Assembly: GCA_030037635.1 (NCBI GenBank)
Contig: JASHQH010000040.1
Coordinates: forward strand, 1 to 32,906
Source: Acidobacteriaceae bacterium
GTDB lineage: Bacteria; Acidobacteriota; Terriglobia; Terriglobales; Acidobacteriaceae
Length of the DNA: 32,906 nucleotides
Reading direction: 5' to 3'
This document shows, piece by piece, positions 8,961-18,052 of this stretch. The stretch's first letter is position 1. Each line of letters opens with the position of its first letter. Under the pieces are notes generated by a model. It was not told the origin of the DNA, ran no database searches, and saw only the letters and a program-made list of their open reading frames with translations. A program made the position numbers and the translations under genes.

Positions 8961-10700
8961 ATGCCAATTCGTCTCTTGAGAACTGCAGGCCATCTGGCGG
9001 CCTTGGGTTTTCTGTCTATATTGCCTGTTGCTTTGGTTGCTCAAGCTGCTCCCGCTGCGAAGGGAGTGCCGACCGGTCCCGACAACCCCTCGAAGTGGGA
9101 CATATTTTTTGGTTACAGCTATCTGGCTCCCAGCGGTAGTGTTCAAACCCTTAATGGCAACGGCGTGCCGGTGACCGCCAACTACGACGCGGTGAACCTT
9201 GGTGGGCTTTTCAGTGGCGCCTACTACTTCGATCGCTACGTAGGCGCTCAGGTGGAATATGGTATCCACGAGTGGGGCACACAGAGCTGCTGCGGCAGCC
9301 CCATCGGTACGGAAGGCAACGACGATGGTTTTCAGACTGTGTCCGGTGGCATCATCTTCCGCTTTCCTATGGAGAACATCACTCCTTTTATTCACGGGCT
9401 GGTCGGCGGAGCACTGGTTGGCGGACCCGAATTCGAACCCAACAAATGGGGTCCGGATCTTACCGCGGGCGGGGGCCTGGACTATGAGACACCATGGTTC
9501 AACAATCACCTCGCTATCCGGCTATTCCAGGCAGATTACGAATACATGCACGCCGATTGGGGTTCGGGCATATATGCGGGACGGGCCAACATCAATGCGG
9601 CCCGCTTGAGTGCAGGCCTGGTGATTCACGTCGGCTCCATCGCTCCGCCTCCGCCGGTTACGCTCGCATGCTCAGCGAGCCCCGAAGCGGTCTTTCCGGG
9701 CGACCCTGTAACAGTAACGGCAACGGCCGGCGGCCTCGATCCCAAGGACCACGTGATCTATAGCTGGTCGGGGGCGGGCGCAACTGGCAACGATCCCACG
9801 ACCAAGATCGACACGTCGTCGCTGGCGCCCGGCGAGTATAACGTGACGTGCACAGTGAAGGAAGGCAAACCGGGCAAGGAAGGTCTGAAGCCATGGGAGA
9901 CGGCCACCGGTACGGCAGGCTTTACGGTGAAGGCCTTTGAGCCGCCGACCATCAGTTGCTCGGCCAATCCGACCACCATCCAGCCGGGCGGCACCTCGAC
10001 CATTACAGCCCAGGGCGTGAGTCCGCAGAATCGTCCGCTGACTTACAGTTACTCGGCCTCGGCAGGCACAGTCACAGGCAGCGGTACCACGGCGGAGTAC
10101 TCTTCAGCGGGTGCGCCTACGGGAGTTGTCGGCATCACGTGTAACGTGTCTGACGACAAGGGCCACACAGCGACGGCGAACACGAACATCACGATTGCCG
10201 CTCCGTATGTGCCTCCGGCTCCGCACACGCAGGCGCTGTGCTCCATCAGCTTTGCCACCGACACCAAGCGGCCCATGCGGGTCGACAACGAAGCCAAGGC
10301 TTGCCTGGACCAGGTAGCGCTGGATCTGAAACAGCAGGCCGACGCCAAGCTGGTGATTGTGGGCGAACAGTCGCCGGATGAAGCAGCCAAGGAAGCCAAG
10401 CAACAGGCTTACCAGGCCAAACACAAGCGCGCTACGGTGGACCAGTTTGCAGCGCAGCGTGCGGTGAACACCAAAGACTACCTGGTGACCGAGCAGGGCA
10501 TCGATGCTTCACGCATCAGCGTTGCCACAGGCTCGACGCCGGGCCAGACCGTGGAGAACTACCTGGTGCCGTCGGGCGCAACATTCAGCACCGACGTGAG
10601 CGGCACGACACCGGTGGACGAGACGGCTGTGAAGCCGCAGGCGCGCAAGCCGCTGCCGCAGCGTCACGCGGCGAAGAAGGCAGCGGCGCCAGCGCAATAG
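8961..10700 (+). CDS. Outer-membrane barrel with two Ig-like domains and an OmpA-like C-terminus
   Basis: A 579-aa envelope protein. Residues 1-28 are a signal peptide (cut near LVAQA). Residues ~45-228 form a beta-barrel domain (WDIFFGYSYLAPSG; LGGLFSGAYYFDRYVGAQVEYG). A PPPP linker at ~227 leads to two Ig/PKD-like domains, ~230-320 (VTLACSASPEAVFPGDPVTV) and ~325-415 (ISCSANPTTIQPGGTSTI), which look like a duplication. The region ~420-550 resembles an OmpA C-terminal domain: SISFATDTKRPMR, then FAAQRAVNTKDYL and GIDASRISVATGS. The usual GHTD-type motif is absent and replaced by a charged Lys/Ala-rich insert, so peptidoglycan binding is uncertain. A basic Pro/Ala/Lys tail ends the protein. 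GGAGGAT precedes the ATG at suitable spacing. A strong hairpin follows the gene. Confidence 0.82.
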   Translation: MPIRLLRTAGHLAALGFLSILPVALVAQAAPAAKGVPTGPDNPSKWDIFFGYSYLAPSGSVQTLNGNGVPVTANYDAVNLGGLFSGAYYFDRYVGAQVEYGIHEWGTQSCCGSPIGTEGNDDGFQTVSGGIIFRFPMENITPFIHGLVGGALVGGPEFEPNKWGPDLTAGGGLDYETPWFNNHLAIRLFQADYEYMHADWGSGIYAGRANINAARLSAGLVIHVGSIAPPPPVTLACSASPEAVFPGDPVTVTATAGGLDPKDHVIYSWSGAGATGNDPTTKIDTSSLAPGEYNVTCTVKEGKPGKEGLKPWETATGTAGFTVKAFEPPTISCSANPTTIQPGGTSTITAQGVSPQNRPLTYSYSASAGTVTGSGTTAEYSSAGAPTGVVGITCNVSDDKGHTATANTNITIAAPYVPPAPHTQALCSISFATDTKRPMRVDNEAKACLDQVALDLKQQADAKLVIVGEQSPDEAAKEAKQQAYQAKHKRATVDQFAAQRAVNTKDYLVTEQGIDASRISVATGSTPGQTVENYLVPSGATFSTDVSGTTPVDETAVKPQARKPLPQRHAAKKAAAPAQ

Positions 10701-11179
10701 CGGCAATTCTGGCGCCAAACACGAACGCAGCGGCGAGCTCTTCCTCACGAAGGGAGGGCTCGCCGCACACCAAATGCAATTCCCTTGTGCAGTAACCTTG
10801 AAGCCGACCTGCGCACTATCGCAAGGCCAGAGTGACTGTATCCGAAGCGAATGAGCTGAAGGCAAAAGCAGAGAAGGTGTGCCCTGTTTGCTGCCGTGCG
10901 GGGTCACTGCTCCTCGGGGGTCGCGGCGAGTTGAGCGTTTTGGATTCGGTGTCCAGCATCCCTGGTTTTTGCGATAACGCCGCGCCAGAGAGCTCCAGCC
11001 TGCAACAGCCGATCCCAACATCATTCCAGGGCCCTTTTTCGCCGGTTTTCGGCAAGCAGCTCGCAAAGGCCGGAGAGCGAAGGCAATCTCAACTTTGGAC
11101 CTGCCCTCATGCGATCAGAGGGCTAATTCTTGCAGCCCGGTAGTTGAATGTGCACAGTAACAAGTATGTGGAGGTAGAA
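10701..11179. other. Intergenic region upstream of the M16 peptidase gene
   Basis: About 480 nt without a supported gene. It begins with the hairpin at 10730-10766. The rest should hold the promoter for the peptidase gene, but no clear consensus was found. Confidence 0.45.
10730..10766 (+). terminator. Long hairpin downstream of the OmpA-like gene
   Basis: Positions 10730-10745 pair with 10751-10766 over 16 bp (two G-U pairs) around a 5-nt loop, beginning 30 nt after the stop codon. The outer nine pairs are perfect and GC-rich. No T-tract follows, so it is a terminator-like or mRNA-stabilising hairpin rather than a textbook intrinsic terminator. Confidence 0.55.
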
Positions 11180-13912
11180 GTGAAACGGCGAATTTCGGTC
11201 GATCTTTGGCGTCGGTCCACACCGGTCCTGGCAGCGATGATGAGTTTCGCGTTCTTGTGGCTCGCGGCACAAACGCAGCGGGGGAACGCGCAGCAATCCG
11301 CCGCGCCGGCCCAGGCGTCCAGCGCCGAGGCGACGCTGCGAGCGACGCTGACCAATGGCATGAAGGTGGTGATCATTCGCAATTCGCTGGCTCCGGTGGT
11401 CACAGTCGAAACGAATTACCTAGTCGGCGGCAATGAAACTCCCGCAGGCTTCCCCGGCATGGCGCACGCGCAGGAGCACATGGCATTTCGGGGCTGCCAG
11501 GGCATGAGTGCTGACCAGGCGGCAGCCATTTTCGCTCTGCTGGGCGGCGACTTCGACGCGGACACGCAGCAAAGCATCACGCAGTACTTCAACACCGTGC
11601 CGTCTGCTGACGCCGATGTTGCGCTGCAGGCGCAGGCCTCATGCCTCCATGGCATTGACGATTCCGACTCAGAATGGAACCAGGAGCGCGGCGCTATTGA
11701 ACAGGAGGTGGCGCGGGACCTCTCCAATCCAACCTACAAATTCATTGACCGCTTGAATGGGGAGATGTTCGCTGGAACTCCGTATGCGCACGATCCGTTG
11801 GGTACCCGCCCCTCATTCGACAAGACCACAGGTGCAATGCTGAAGGCATTCCATGACAAGTGGTACACGCCTTCAAACGTAATCCTGATCGTGGTGGGCG
11901 ACGTCGATCCACAGGCGACACTTGCGGAGATTCGAAAGCTGTACGCGGATATCCCCAGCCATCCTCTGCCGGCGCGGCCGGAGATCCACCTGCAGCCAAT
12001 GAAATCCGACACTTTCACGCTGGAGAGCAACCTGCCTTACGTGCTGGGCTTTATTGCCTGGCGGATGCCTGGAACAGACTCACCCGATTGGGCAGCCGTG
12101 AACATCCTGGCCGACGTGCTGGCGAGCGAGCGCGCGGACCTATACGGCATGGTTCCGGCGGGGAAGGCGCTGGCGGCGGAGTTCGGCCTGGTCGAGTCGT
12201 ATAGAAAGGCGAGCGTCGGCTATGGCCTGGTGGCGTTGCCGGCGGGGCAGGATGTGGGGCCGGCGATTGATGAAATGCGGCAGATTGTGAACAAGTATGC
12301 GGCGAATGGAGTGCCCGCCGATCTGGTGGATGCGGCCAAGCGCCAGGAAATCGCGCAGGCGGAATTCCAGAGGAATTCCATTCCCGGTTTGGCAGACGAA
12401 TGGTCGAACGCGCTCGCAGCCGAGGGGCGGAACTCACCGGACGAAGATGTAGAGGCCATTCGCAAGGTCACAGTAGCTGATGTGAATCGGGTTGCGAAGG
12501 AGTATGTACTCAACGCGTCGACCATCACAGCGACACTGAAACCGGTTCCCAACGGTTCTCCCGTTGCCGGCAAGGGATTTGGAGGGGCGGAGGCAGTGAC
12601 CAAAGCGCCCACGAAGCCTGTTGAATTGCCGGAGTGGGCTGCGGCGCGGCTTAACGAGCTTCAGGTGCCGCATCAATTTCTTAAAGTTTCCGACACCACG
12701 CTTGCGAACGGTATCCGCCTGATCGTGCGCACTGACCCCACGAGCCCGACAGTGACCGTGATGGGCGAGGTTAAGCATAACTCCGACATGCAGTCGCCAA
12801 AAGGCGAGGATGGCGTTGCCGATGTTCTCGATGGGCTTTATTCCTATGGATCGACATTGCTGGATCGGATCGCGTTTCAGAAAGCCCTGGATGATATCGC
12901 CGCCACCGAAGGCGCCGGATACGAATTTTCGCTGCGCGTTCTGAAGGAGTACTTCTCACGCGGTGTCGAGTTGCTGGCCCAAAATGAGCTGCACCCCGCG
13001 CTGCCCGAAGAGGCATTCAAGGTGACGCAAATGCAGACCGCGCAGTTCGTGGCCGGAAACCTGCAATCGCCTGGATACCGCACGTCGCGCGCGCTGGATT
13101 CGGCGCTGTTGCCGGCGGACGATCCCACTTTGCGCCAAACCACGCCCGAGACGGTTTCCAGTCTCACGCTCGACGAAGTAAAGCAGTATCACGACACAAC
13201 CGTTCGCCCCGACTTGACGACAATTGTCGTGATCGGCGACGTGACTGCGGAAGAGGGAAGGGCTGTGGTGGAGAAATGGTTTGGCGACTGGAAAGCAGAG
13301 GGGCCCAAGCCTGCGACCGATCTTCCGCCGGTTCCAGAAAACAAATCATCGGCGGCCGACGTTCCTGATGCCCAGCGGGTGCAAGATGATGTGACGCTGG
13401 CTGAGCAGGTGCAGATCAACCGCTTCAGTCCGGATTACTACCCGCTCGAGCTAGGCAATCATGTGCTGGGTGGCGGGTTTTACGCGACCCGCCTCTATCA
13501 CGACCTGAGGCAAGAGGCCGGACTGGTCTACACGGTGAGCGTATCCCTTGATGCCTCGAAAACGAGGGCGAGCTACTCGGTCAACTACGGGTGCGATCCG
13601 CCCAACGTCTCGAAAGCCAGAGCGCTGATCGTGCGCGATCTGAATGCGATGCGTACGACCGACGTATCCGATGCCGAGTTGCACCAAGCCAAAGCGCTTC
13701 TTTTGCGGTCCATTCCCCTGGAGGAATCGAGCGAGGACGCGATAGCCGGCGGGTTGCTGGGCCGCGCGGAAATCGGTTTGCCATTGGATGAGCCGATTCA
13801 GGCAGCGCAGAAATATGCGGCGCTCACCGCGGCAGATGTGAAGGCCGCGTTCGCCCGGCACATCAACCCTGACAATCTAGTGCAGATTGTGCGTGGACCT
13901 GCACCGCAATAG
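11180..13912 (+). CDS. Two-domain M16 (pitrilysin/insulinase) zinc metallopeptidase, exported
   Basis: A 910-aa periplasmic or surface peptidase. The N-terminal half is catalytic: H96-A-Q-E99-H100 is the inverted zinc motif HxxEH, and a downstream acidic residue in ERGAIEQE (~E176) is the third ligand at the family spacing. The C-terminal half lacks HxxEH but keeps the fold signature GGGFYATRLYHDLRQEAGL (~764-782), whose Arg/Tyr normally help bind substrate. Start: the frame is open to a TTG at 11144, but the GTG at 11180 has a textbook site (GGAGG at 11170-11174, 5-nt spacing). It begins a signal peptide with a KRR n-region and a hydrophobic core near AAMMSFAFLWLAA. The size resembles PqqL/FusC-type proteases. 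An Oar-like receptor gene follows after 231 nt. Confidence 0.92.
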   Translation: MKRRISVDLWRRSTPVLAAMMSFAFLWLAAQTQRGNAQQSAAPAQASSAEATLRATLTNGMKVVIIRNSLAPVVTVETNYLVGGNETPAGFPGMAHAQEHMAFRGCQGMSADQAAAIFALLGGDFDADTQQSITQYFNTVPSADADVALQAQASCLHGIDDSDSEWNQERGAIEQEVARDLSNPTYKFIDRLNGEMFAGTPYAHDPLGTRPSFDKTTGAMLKAFHDKWYTPSNVILIVVGDVDPQATLAEIRKLYADIPSHPLPARPEIHLQPMKSDTFTLESNLPYVLGFIAWRMPGTDSPDWAAVNILADVLASERADLYGMVPAGKALAAEFGLVESYRKASVGYGLVALPAGQDVGPAIDEMRQIVNKYAANGVPADLVDAAKRQEIAQAEFQRNSIPGLADEWSNALAAEGRNSPDEDVEAIRKVTVADVNRVAKEYVLNASTITATLKPVPNGSPVAGKGFGGAEAVTKAPTKPVELPEWAAARLNELQVPHQFLKVSDTTLANGIRLIVRTDPTSPTVTVMGEVKHNSDMQSPKGEDGVADVLDGLYSYGSTLLDRIAFQKALDDIAATEGAGYEFSLRVLKEYFSRGVELLAQNELHPALPEEAFKVTQMQTAQFVAGNLQSPGYRTSRALDSALLPADDPTLRQTTPETVSSLTLDEVKQYHDTTVRPDLTTIVVIGDVTAEEGRAVVEKWFGDWKAEGPKPATDLPPVPENKSSAADVPDAQRVQDDVTLAEQVQINRFSPDYYPLELGNHVLGGGFYATRLYHDLRQEAGLVYTVSVSLDASKTRASYSVNYGCDPPNVSKARALIVRDLNAMRTTDVSDAELHQAKALLLRSIPLEESSEDAIAGGLLGRAEIGLPLDEPIQAAQKYAALTAADVKAAFARHINPDNLVQIVRGPAPQ

Positions 13913-13992
13913 CAAATCCGGCAACGCAGTTCCTGGCGCACTTTCGCTCCGTTTCGGCTTTCAACCTGACCCGTACGACCCATCTGCGCCGG

Positions 13993-14020
13993 GCCCGGCG
14001 GCTGATTGCGCCCGCCGGGC
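13993..14020 (+). terminator. GC-rich hairpin between peptidase and receptor genes
   Basis: Arms GCCCGGCGG (13993-14001) and CCGCCGGGC (14012-14020) pair perfectly over 9 bp with a 10-nt loop, 80 nt after the peptidase stop. A T-run occurs only ~16 nt later, so termination may be partial. It suggests the peptidase and receptor can be transcribed separately. Confidence 0.45.
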
Positions 14021-14030
14021 ACACTCTACA

Positions 14031-14059
14031 TTGACTTTTTATGGCGAAGGTTCTTACAT
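14031..14059 (+). promoter_or_regulatory. Possible promoter of the first Oar-like receptor
   Basis: TTGACT (14031-14036) and TTACAT (14054-14059) are separated by 17 nt, a fair -35 and a weak -10. They lie between the hairpin and the ribosome site of the receptor gene. Assignment rests on consensus resemblance only. Confidence 0.35.
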
Positions 14060-14130
14060 TGAGTCAACGAGTCCACGCGTTCCCTGATCTTCCATCTCGC
14101 TCGGAGTTTGTTGATTGGCTCACCTTTGAA

Positions 14131-14143
14131 AAGGAGGCTCCTT
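14131..14143 (+). promoter_or_regulatory. Shine-Dalgarno site within a 13-nt palindrome
   Basis: AAGGAGG at 14131-14137 lies 6 nt before the ATG at 14144 and decides this start over the upstream in-frame TTG at 14108. The site is embedded in AAGGAGGCTCCTT, which is self-complementary apart from its centre and reaches exactly to the ATG. The ribosome site could therefore pair with its own spacer. Confidence 0.6.
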
Positions 14144-17100
14144 ATGCAATCTGGTGCGACTCTTCCTTCATCCATTCAGTGTCCGAATCAGAAACACGTT
14201 GTCATCATTCAACTTCATCGGTGCTGTATTTGGCTTGCCTGTGCCCTCATGCTTCTGCTCCCTGCGCTGGTTCGCGGCCAGGCGACGGGAAGTTTCTCGG
14301 GGAATGTGACCGACAAGTCAGGATCGGCCATTCCCGGCGCCGCTGTTACGCTCACTTTCCAGGAAACGGGACAGGTGCGTTCGGCGACGACCGATGAGGC
14401 AGGGCACTATGTGTTTCCGTTGCTTCCTGTCGGCATGTACACCGTGCATGTGGACGCGGCGGGCTTCAAGGCCGCGGAAACGAAAGACCTTCGCTTGCAG
14501 GTTGACGAAGCCAGAGAACTGGATTTCACGCTGGTGCCGGCAACGGTGGTAACGAATGTCGCGGTTTCGGCGGACGCGGTCACGGTAGAGACGGCCAACC
14601 CCTCGCTCGGCCAGGTGATCACCTCGCAGCAGGTGGCGCAACTGCCCTTGAATGGCCGCGATTTCGTGCAACTGGCTACGCTGACGGCCGGTGCCACTGC
14701 CGAGACGAATCCGGGCAGTTTCTTCAACGGGGCCACCGACAGCGAAGTGTCTGCGCGCGGTTCGTATTCGTTGTCAGTCGGCGGCTCGCGGCCGAACAGC
14801 ACCGATTGGCTGCTAGACGGGGTGGACAACAACGAGCTCACCGCGGGCGGCATCGGAATTTTTTCCTCGATCGACGACATCGAGGAATTCAAGGTGTTGA
14901 CCTACACGTATTCCGCCGAGTATGGCACGCGCGCTGGGCCGACCGTTCTGGTTACGACTAAATCGGGGACAAACCAATTCCATGGATCGCTCTACGAGTT
15001 TGTCCGCAACACGGACTTCAACGCGAGGAGCGATTTTGCCACTTCAACCCCCAAGTTCAATCTGAACCAGTTTGGCGGCTCTGTGGGAGGGCCTATTCGC
15101 CGCGACAAGACGTTTTTCTTTGTGGACGGCGAGCAGAAGTATCAGCGCGAAGGAATTGTCTACACCGGCCTGGTTCCGACGCAGGCCATGATCGGCGGCG
15201 ACTTCACCGACGATCCCTGGGGCAATAACATCTCCACCTCCAGCGGCAGTTTTGTTCCCCAAATCGTCAACCCCAACATGATCGGCGCGTCGACCAGCAC
15301 GACCACCTACCCCAATGTCTACTTTCAATGCGATTCATCGGGGAATGCAACAGCCGCGAACAGCGATGGCAGCCAGCCGCAGGGAACTCCCTGCAACAAG
15401 ATTCCCTCCAACCTGTTCAGCAGCGTGGGCCACACCATGATGATGAATTTCTATCCCCCGGTCACGCCCAGTACGATTGTGGGCAGCCCCACCCTGGGAT
15501 ACAACTACGTCGCCGAGCCGGTGCGCGCGCTGAACGAAACCAAGTTCGATGTTCGGCTGGATCATACGTTCACTGCCAAAGACACGGCGTTTGCCCGATT
15601 CAGCTACGACCAGGCGTTCACTTATGCTCCGGGCGGCGCACCGGCACCGTACCTCGCCGAAGGCAATCCATTCGGCAGCAATGAGACGCTCATCAACCAC
15701 GCACGCAATATCGGCATCGGGGAAACCCACGTGTTTTCGCCTCGCACGCTCAACCAGGCCACTGTGGGCTACAATCGCATCTTCGACTACATTGCATCGC
15801 AGGATAACTTCACCTGCGACTCCGCCCTGGAGGGAGTTCCCGGTGCGGATTTGGGCTGTTCCTCCACGGGTTCACCGATCTCCAGCGACCCATACAGCCA
15901 GGGCGTGGTCTCCACCGAAGTGTACGGCGGCTATTGGTCGCTCGGCGATCGCGGCTATTCTCCGTTTCAGGGCGGAACCAACATCTTTTCATACCGGGAT
16001 GCTGTCGACCTGATCCGCGGCAAACATGAAATCCACACCGGCATCGATTTGCGCGACAACCAGATGAACGTGGGCACGGAAGCATTTCAAGACGGCTACT
16101 GGCTGATCGGCAGCAGCGGCTACTTTAGTGGCTACGGCACAACGCCGGGCAATCCCGAGGCCGATTTGCTGCTGGGCATTACGGGTGGGGCCATCCACGA
16201 CCAGACATACGGAGGTGCAGTTACCGGCCGCCGCTGGAAGATTATCCGGCCGTTTGTCGAGGACCACTGGCGTGTCAACTCGTCACTCACCCTCAACCTC
16301 GGCCTGGCATGGGACATGACCACCCCCGAGACGGAAGTCGATAACCGGATGTCGGACTATATCCCCTCCTCGAATCCGAGCGGGGCGGGACAGCTTCTGA
16401 TAGCGGGCCAGAGCGGAGTGAGCCGATCGGCGGGAATCAACATGTACTGGGGCGCATACGAACCTCGCGTGGGCCTCACCTGGAAGGTTCTGGGCAGCGA
16501 CAAGACCGTGCTTCGCCTGGGCTTTGGCATCTATCACGATTCGGCTTGGAGCCAAGGCGTGCAGGGCCTGTGGCAAAATCCCCCTGAACTCGGCGAATCC
16601 GACGCTTTCACTGGTGCCGGTTGTGCCTTCGCAACGTCCTACTGCAACGCCACCCTCGGCCAGGGGGCGTCGGCCATCAGCCTTTCCCAGGGCTTTGCAC
16701 CGCTCCCCACTCCGCAGAATGCGACCAACTTCACCGGCTCGTTCAATTACATGCCGCAGAACTTCCAGCCGGGCCGAGTGCATCAATACAACATCGATGT
16801 CGAACGCCAGTTGCCCGGCAACGTTCTGCTCACCGCGGGCTACGCGGGTTCGGTGGGCGGCCATATTCTGGTGTACGGCAACGACCTGAATACGCAGAGC
16901 CCGTCGGCTTGCGGCACCGTCTCCGGCTACACGCTTGGCTGCCTGCCGGGCGGACAGCCGTATATCCCGCCCTACGAATCCAACACCCCCGACGACAACA
17001 TTATTTTCCTCATGGGCGACGCGGGTAAGACGCACTACAACTCGATGCAGATTAAGGCAGAAACCAAGACGCCCCGGTACGGTCTGTACGCGCTGATTGC

Positions 17101-17797
17101 TTACACCTACTCCCGCACTTACGACAATGGTTTGACCGACGGTCTGGGCTCGGAGTTGAGCGCCCCTTACTTCCCGCTGCCCAACTGGGAAAACCTCGAC
17201 TGGGGTTTGTCGCAGATCAATCTCAATCAAAGCTTCACCGGCAGCGTGATCTACGACCTGCCTTTCGGCAAGGGCAAGACGTTCGGCGGCGACTGGAACC
17301 CTGTGACCAACACGGTCCTCGGCGATTGGGAGTTGACGCTGATCGAAAGAGTCTCATCCGGGTTCCCGGTCCCACTCATCGACAGCAACAATGAGGCCGG
17401 ACAGGATTACAACTACTTCAACAACGGCGGCAACGACAACAACTACAACCGGCCCAACCAGCTTTCGGGCTGCAACCCGAGCGCCGCCAGCCACGCCAAG
17501 GACCAGTGGATCAACTCCGCCTGCTTCGTCGCCCCGCCCGCGGGCGAGTTAGGCAATGCCTCGCGTGTGCCTGCTGTGGGGCCCGATTTTGTGAACTCCG
17601 ACTTCTCGTTGATCAAAGACTTTCCCTTGTCCTGGCGGGAGACAGGCTTAAATTTCCGAGCCGAGTTCTTCAACCTATTCAATCATCCGCAGTTCGGCAT
17701 GCCGATCAACGACATCAACCAGCCGGGATTCGGCTCGGTGGATTCGACCGTCAATAATCCGCGACTTGTGCAGCTGGCGTTGAAGCTTACGTTCTAG
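14144..17797 (+). CDS. Oar-like TonB-dependent receptor with carboxypeptidase-regulatory domain
   Basis: A 1,217-aa outer-membrane transporter-like protein of the large acidobacterial Oar-like family. A signal peptide ends near residue 46 (LACALMLLLPALVRGQ). Residues ~49-131 are a CarboxypepD_reg-like Ig domain (GSFSGNVTDKSGSAIPGAAV). The plug begins near 150, with QQVAQLPLNGRDFVQLATL (163-181) and the DGVDNNE segment. The rest is a 22-strand-type barrel ending in Phe (LALKLTF), as outer-membrane proteins do. The substrate is unknown; some relatives are treated as carbohydrate or peptide receptors. The M16 peptidase lies just upstream, which hints at peptide or protein import. The start is set by AAGGAGG, 6 nt from the ATG. 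Family sure, ligand not. Confidence 0.9.
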   Translation: MQSGATLPSSIQCPNQKHVVIIQLHRCCIWLACALMLLLPALVRGQATGSFSGNVTDKSGSAIPGAAVTLTFQETGQVRSATTDEAGHYVFPLLPVGMYTVHVDAAGFKAAETKDLRLQVDEARELDFTLVPATVVTNVAVSADAVTVETANPSLGQVITSQQVAQLPLNGRDFVQLATLTAGATAETNPGSFFNGATDSEVSARGSYSLSVGGSRPNSTDWLLDGVDNNELTAGGIGIFSSIDDIEEFKVLTYTYSAEYGTRAGPTVLVTTKSGTNQFHGSLYEFVRNTDFNARSDFATSTPKFNLNQFGGSVGGPIRRDKTFFFVDGEQKYQREGIVYTGLVPTQAMIGGDFTDDPWGNNISTSSGSFVPQIVNPNMIGASTSTTTYPNVYFQCDSSGNATAANSDGSQPQGTPCNKIPSNLFSSVGHTMMMNFYPPVTPSTIVGSPTLGYNYVAEPVRALNETKFDVRLDHTFTAKDTAFARFSYDQAFTYAPGGAPAPYLAEGNPFGSNETLINHARNIGIGETHVFSPRTLNQATVGYNRIFDYIASQDNFTCDSALEGVPGADLGCSSTGSPISSDPYSQGVVSTEVYGGYWSLGDRGYSPFQGGTNIFSYRDAVDLIRGKHEIHTGIDLRDNQMNVGTEAFQDGYWLIGSSGYFSGYGTTPGNPEADLLLGITGGAIHDQTYGGAVTGRRWKIIRPFVEDHWRVNSSLTLNLGLAWDMTTPETEVDNRMSDYIPSSNPSGAGQLLIAGQSGVSRSAGINMYWGAYEPRVGLTWKVLGSDKTVLRLGFGIYHDSAWSQGVQGLWQNPPELGESDAFTGAGCAFATSYCNATLGQGASAISLSQGFAPLPTPQNATNFTGSFNYMPQNFQPGRVHQYNIDVERQLPGNVLLTAGYAGSVGGHILVYGNDLNTQSPSACGTVSGYTLGCLPGGQPYIPPYESNTPDDNIIFLMGDAGKTHYNSMQIKAETKTPRYGLYALIAYTYSRTYDNGLTDGLGSELSAPYFPLPNWENLDWGLSQINLNQSFTGSVIYDLPFGKGKTFGGDWNPVTNTVLGDWELTLIERVSSGFPVPLIDSNNEAGQDYNYFNNGGNDNNYNRPNQLSGCNPSAASHAKDQWINSACFVAPPAGELGNASRVPAVGPDFVNSDFSLIKDFPLSWRETGLNFRAEFFNLFNHPQFGMPINDINQPGFGSVDSTVNNPRLVQLALKLTF

Positions 17798-17833
17798 GTG
17801 GATTTTCGAAAGCCGGCGGATCCTATCTTATTG

Positions 17834-17868
17834 AGAGGCAGGATGCGCCGGAAGTCCGTCCTGCTTCT
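17834..17868 (+). terminator. Hairpin downstream of the first receptor gene
   Basis: Positions 17834-17843 pair with 17859-17868 over 10 bp, including one G-U pair, around a 15-nt loop, ~36 nt after the receptor stop. A strong T-tail is missing, so this is a probable but not certain terminator. Confidence 0.4.
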
Positions 17869-17994
17869 TATGGATATCGAATCAATCACATAGAGCAACG
17901 GCGATCCCGGCCCATCGAGTGCCGGTCGAGCGCTCCCCCATCCGAAGGGCCGTTGCTGGATGCCTCGGTCAGTCCTCCAGAGCCCGAATTCTAC

Positions 17995-18022
17995 TTGACA
18001 GGGTTTTCTCCCAGGTGCTAAT
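17995..18022 (+). promoter_or_regulatory. Predicted promoter of the second Oar-like receptor
   Basis: A perfect -35 (TTGACA, 17995-18000) is followed after 16 nt by GCTAAT (18017-18022), a 4/6 match to -10. Transcription would start near 18029, giving a leader of about 150 nt. A 22-bp palindrome begins at 18031, directly over the expected start point. The leader also holds a small GC hairpin at ~18063-18086 and a 12-nt repeat of the palindrome's left flank at 18091-18102. Confidence 0.55.
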
Positions 18023-18030
18023 CGTACAGG

Positions 18031-18052
18031 GTTGCGCAATCGATTGAGCAAC
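18031..18052. promoter_or_regulatory. LacI-family-like operator palindrome
   Basis: A 22-bp inverted repeat: GTTGC, G, the perfect 10-bp palindrome CAATCGATTG, A, then GCAAC. Only one base pair breaks the symmetry. The centre is CG, the hallmark of most LacI/GalR-family operators. It covers the predicted start of transcription, where a bound repressor would block initiation. The LacI-family regulator at 25269-26309 is the obvious candidate to bind it. The left half with its flank (CAGGGTTGCGCA) recurs at 18091-18102. Regulation is inferred. Confidence 0.55.
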
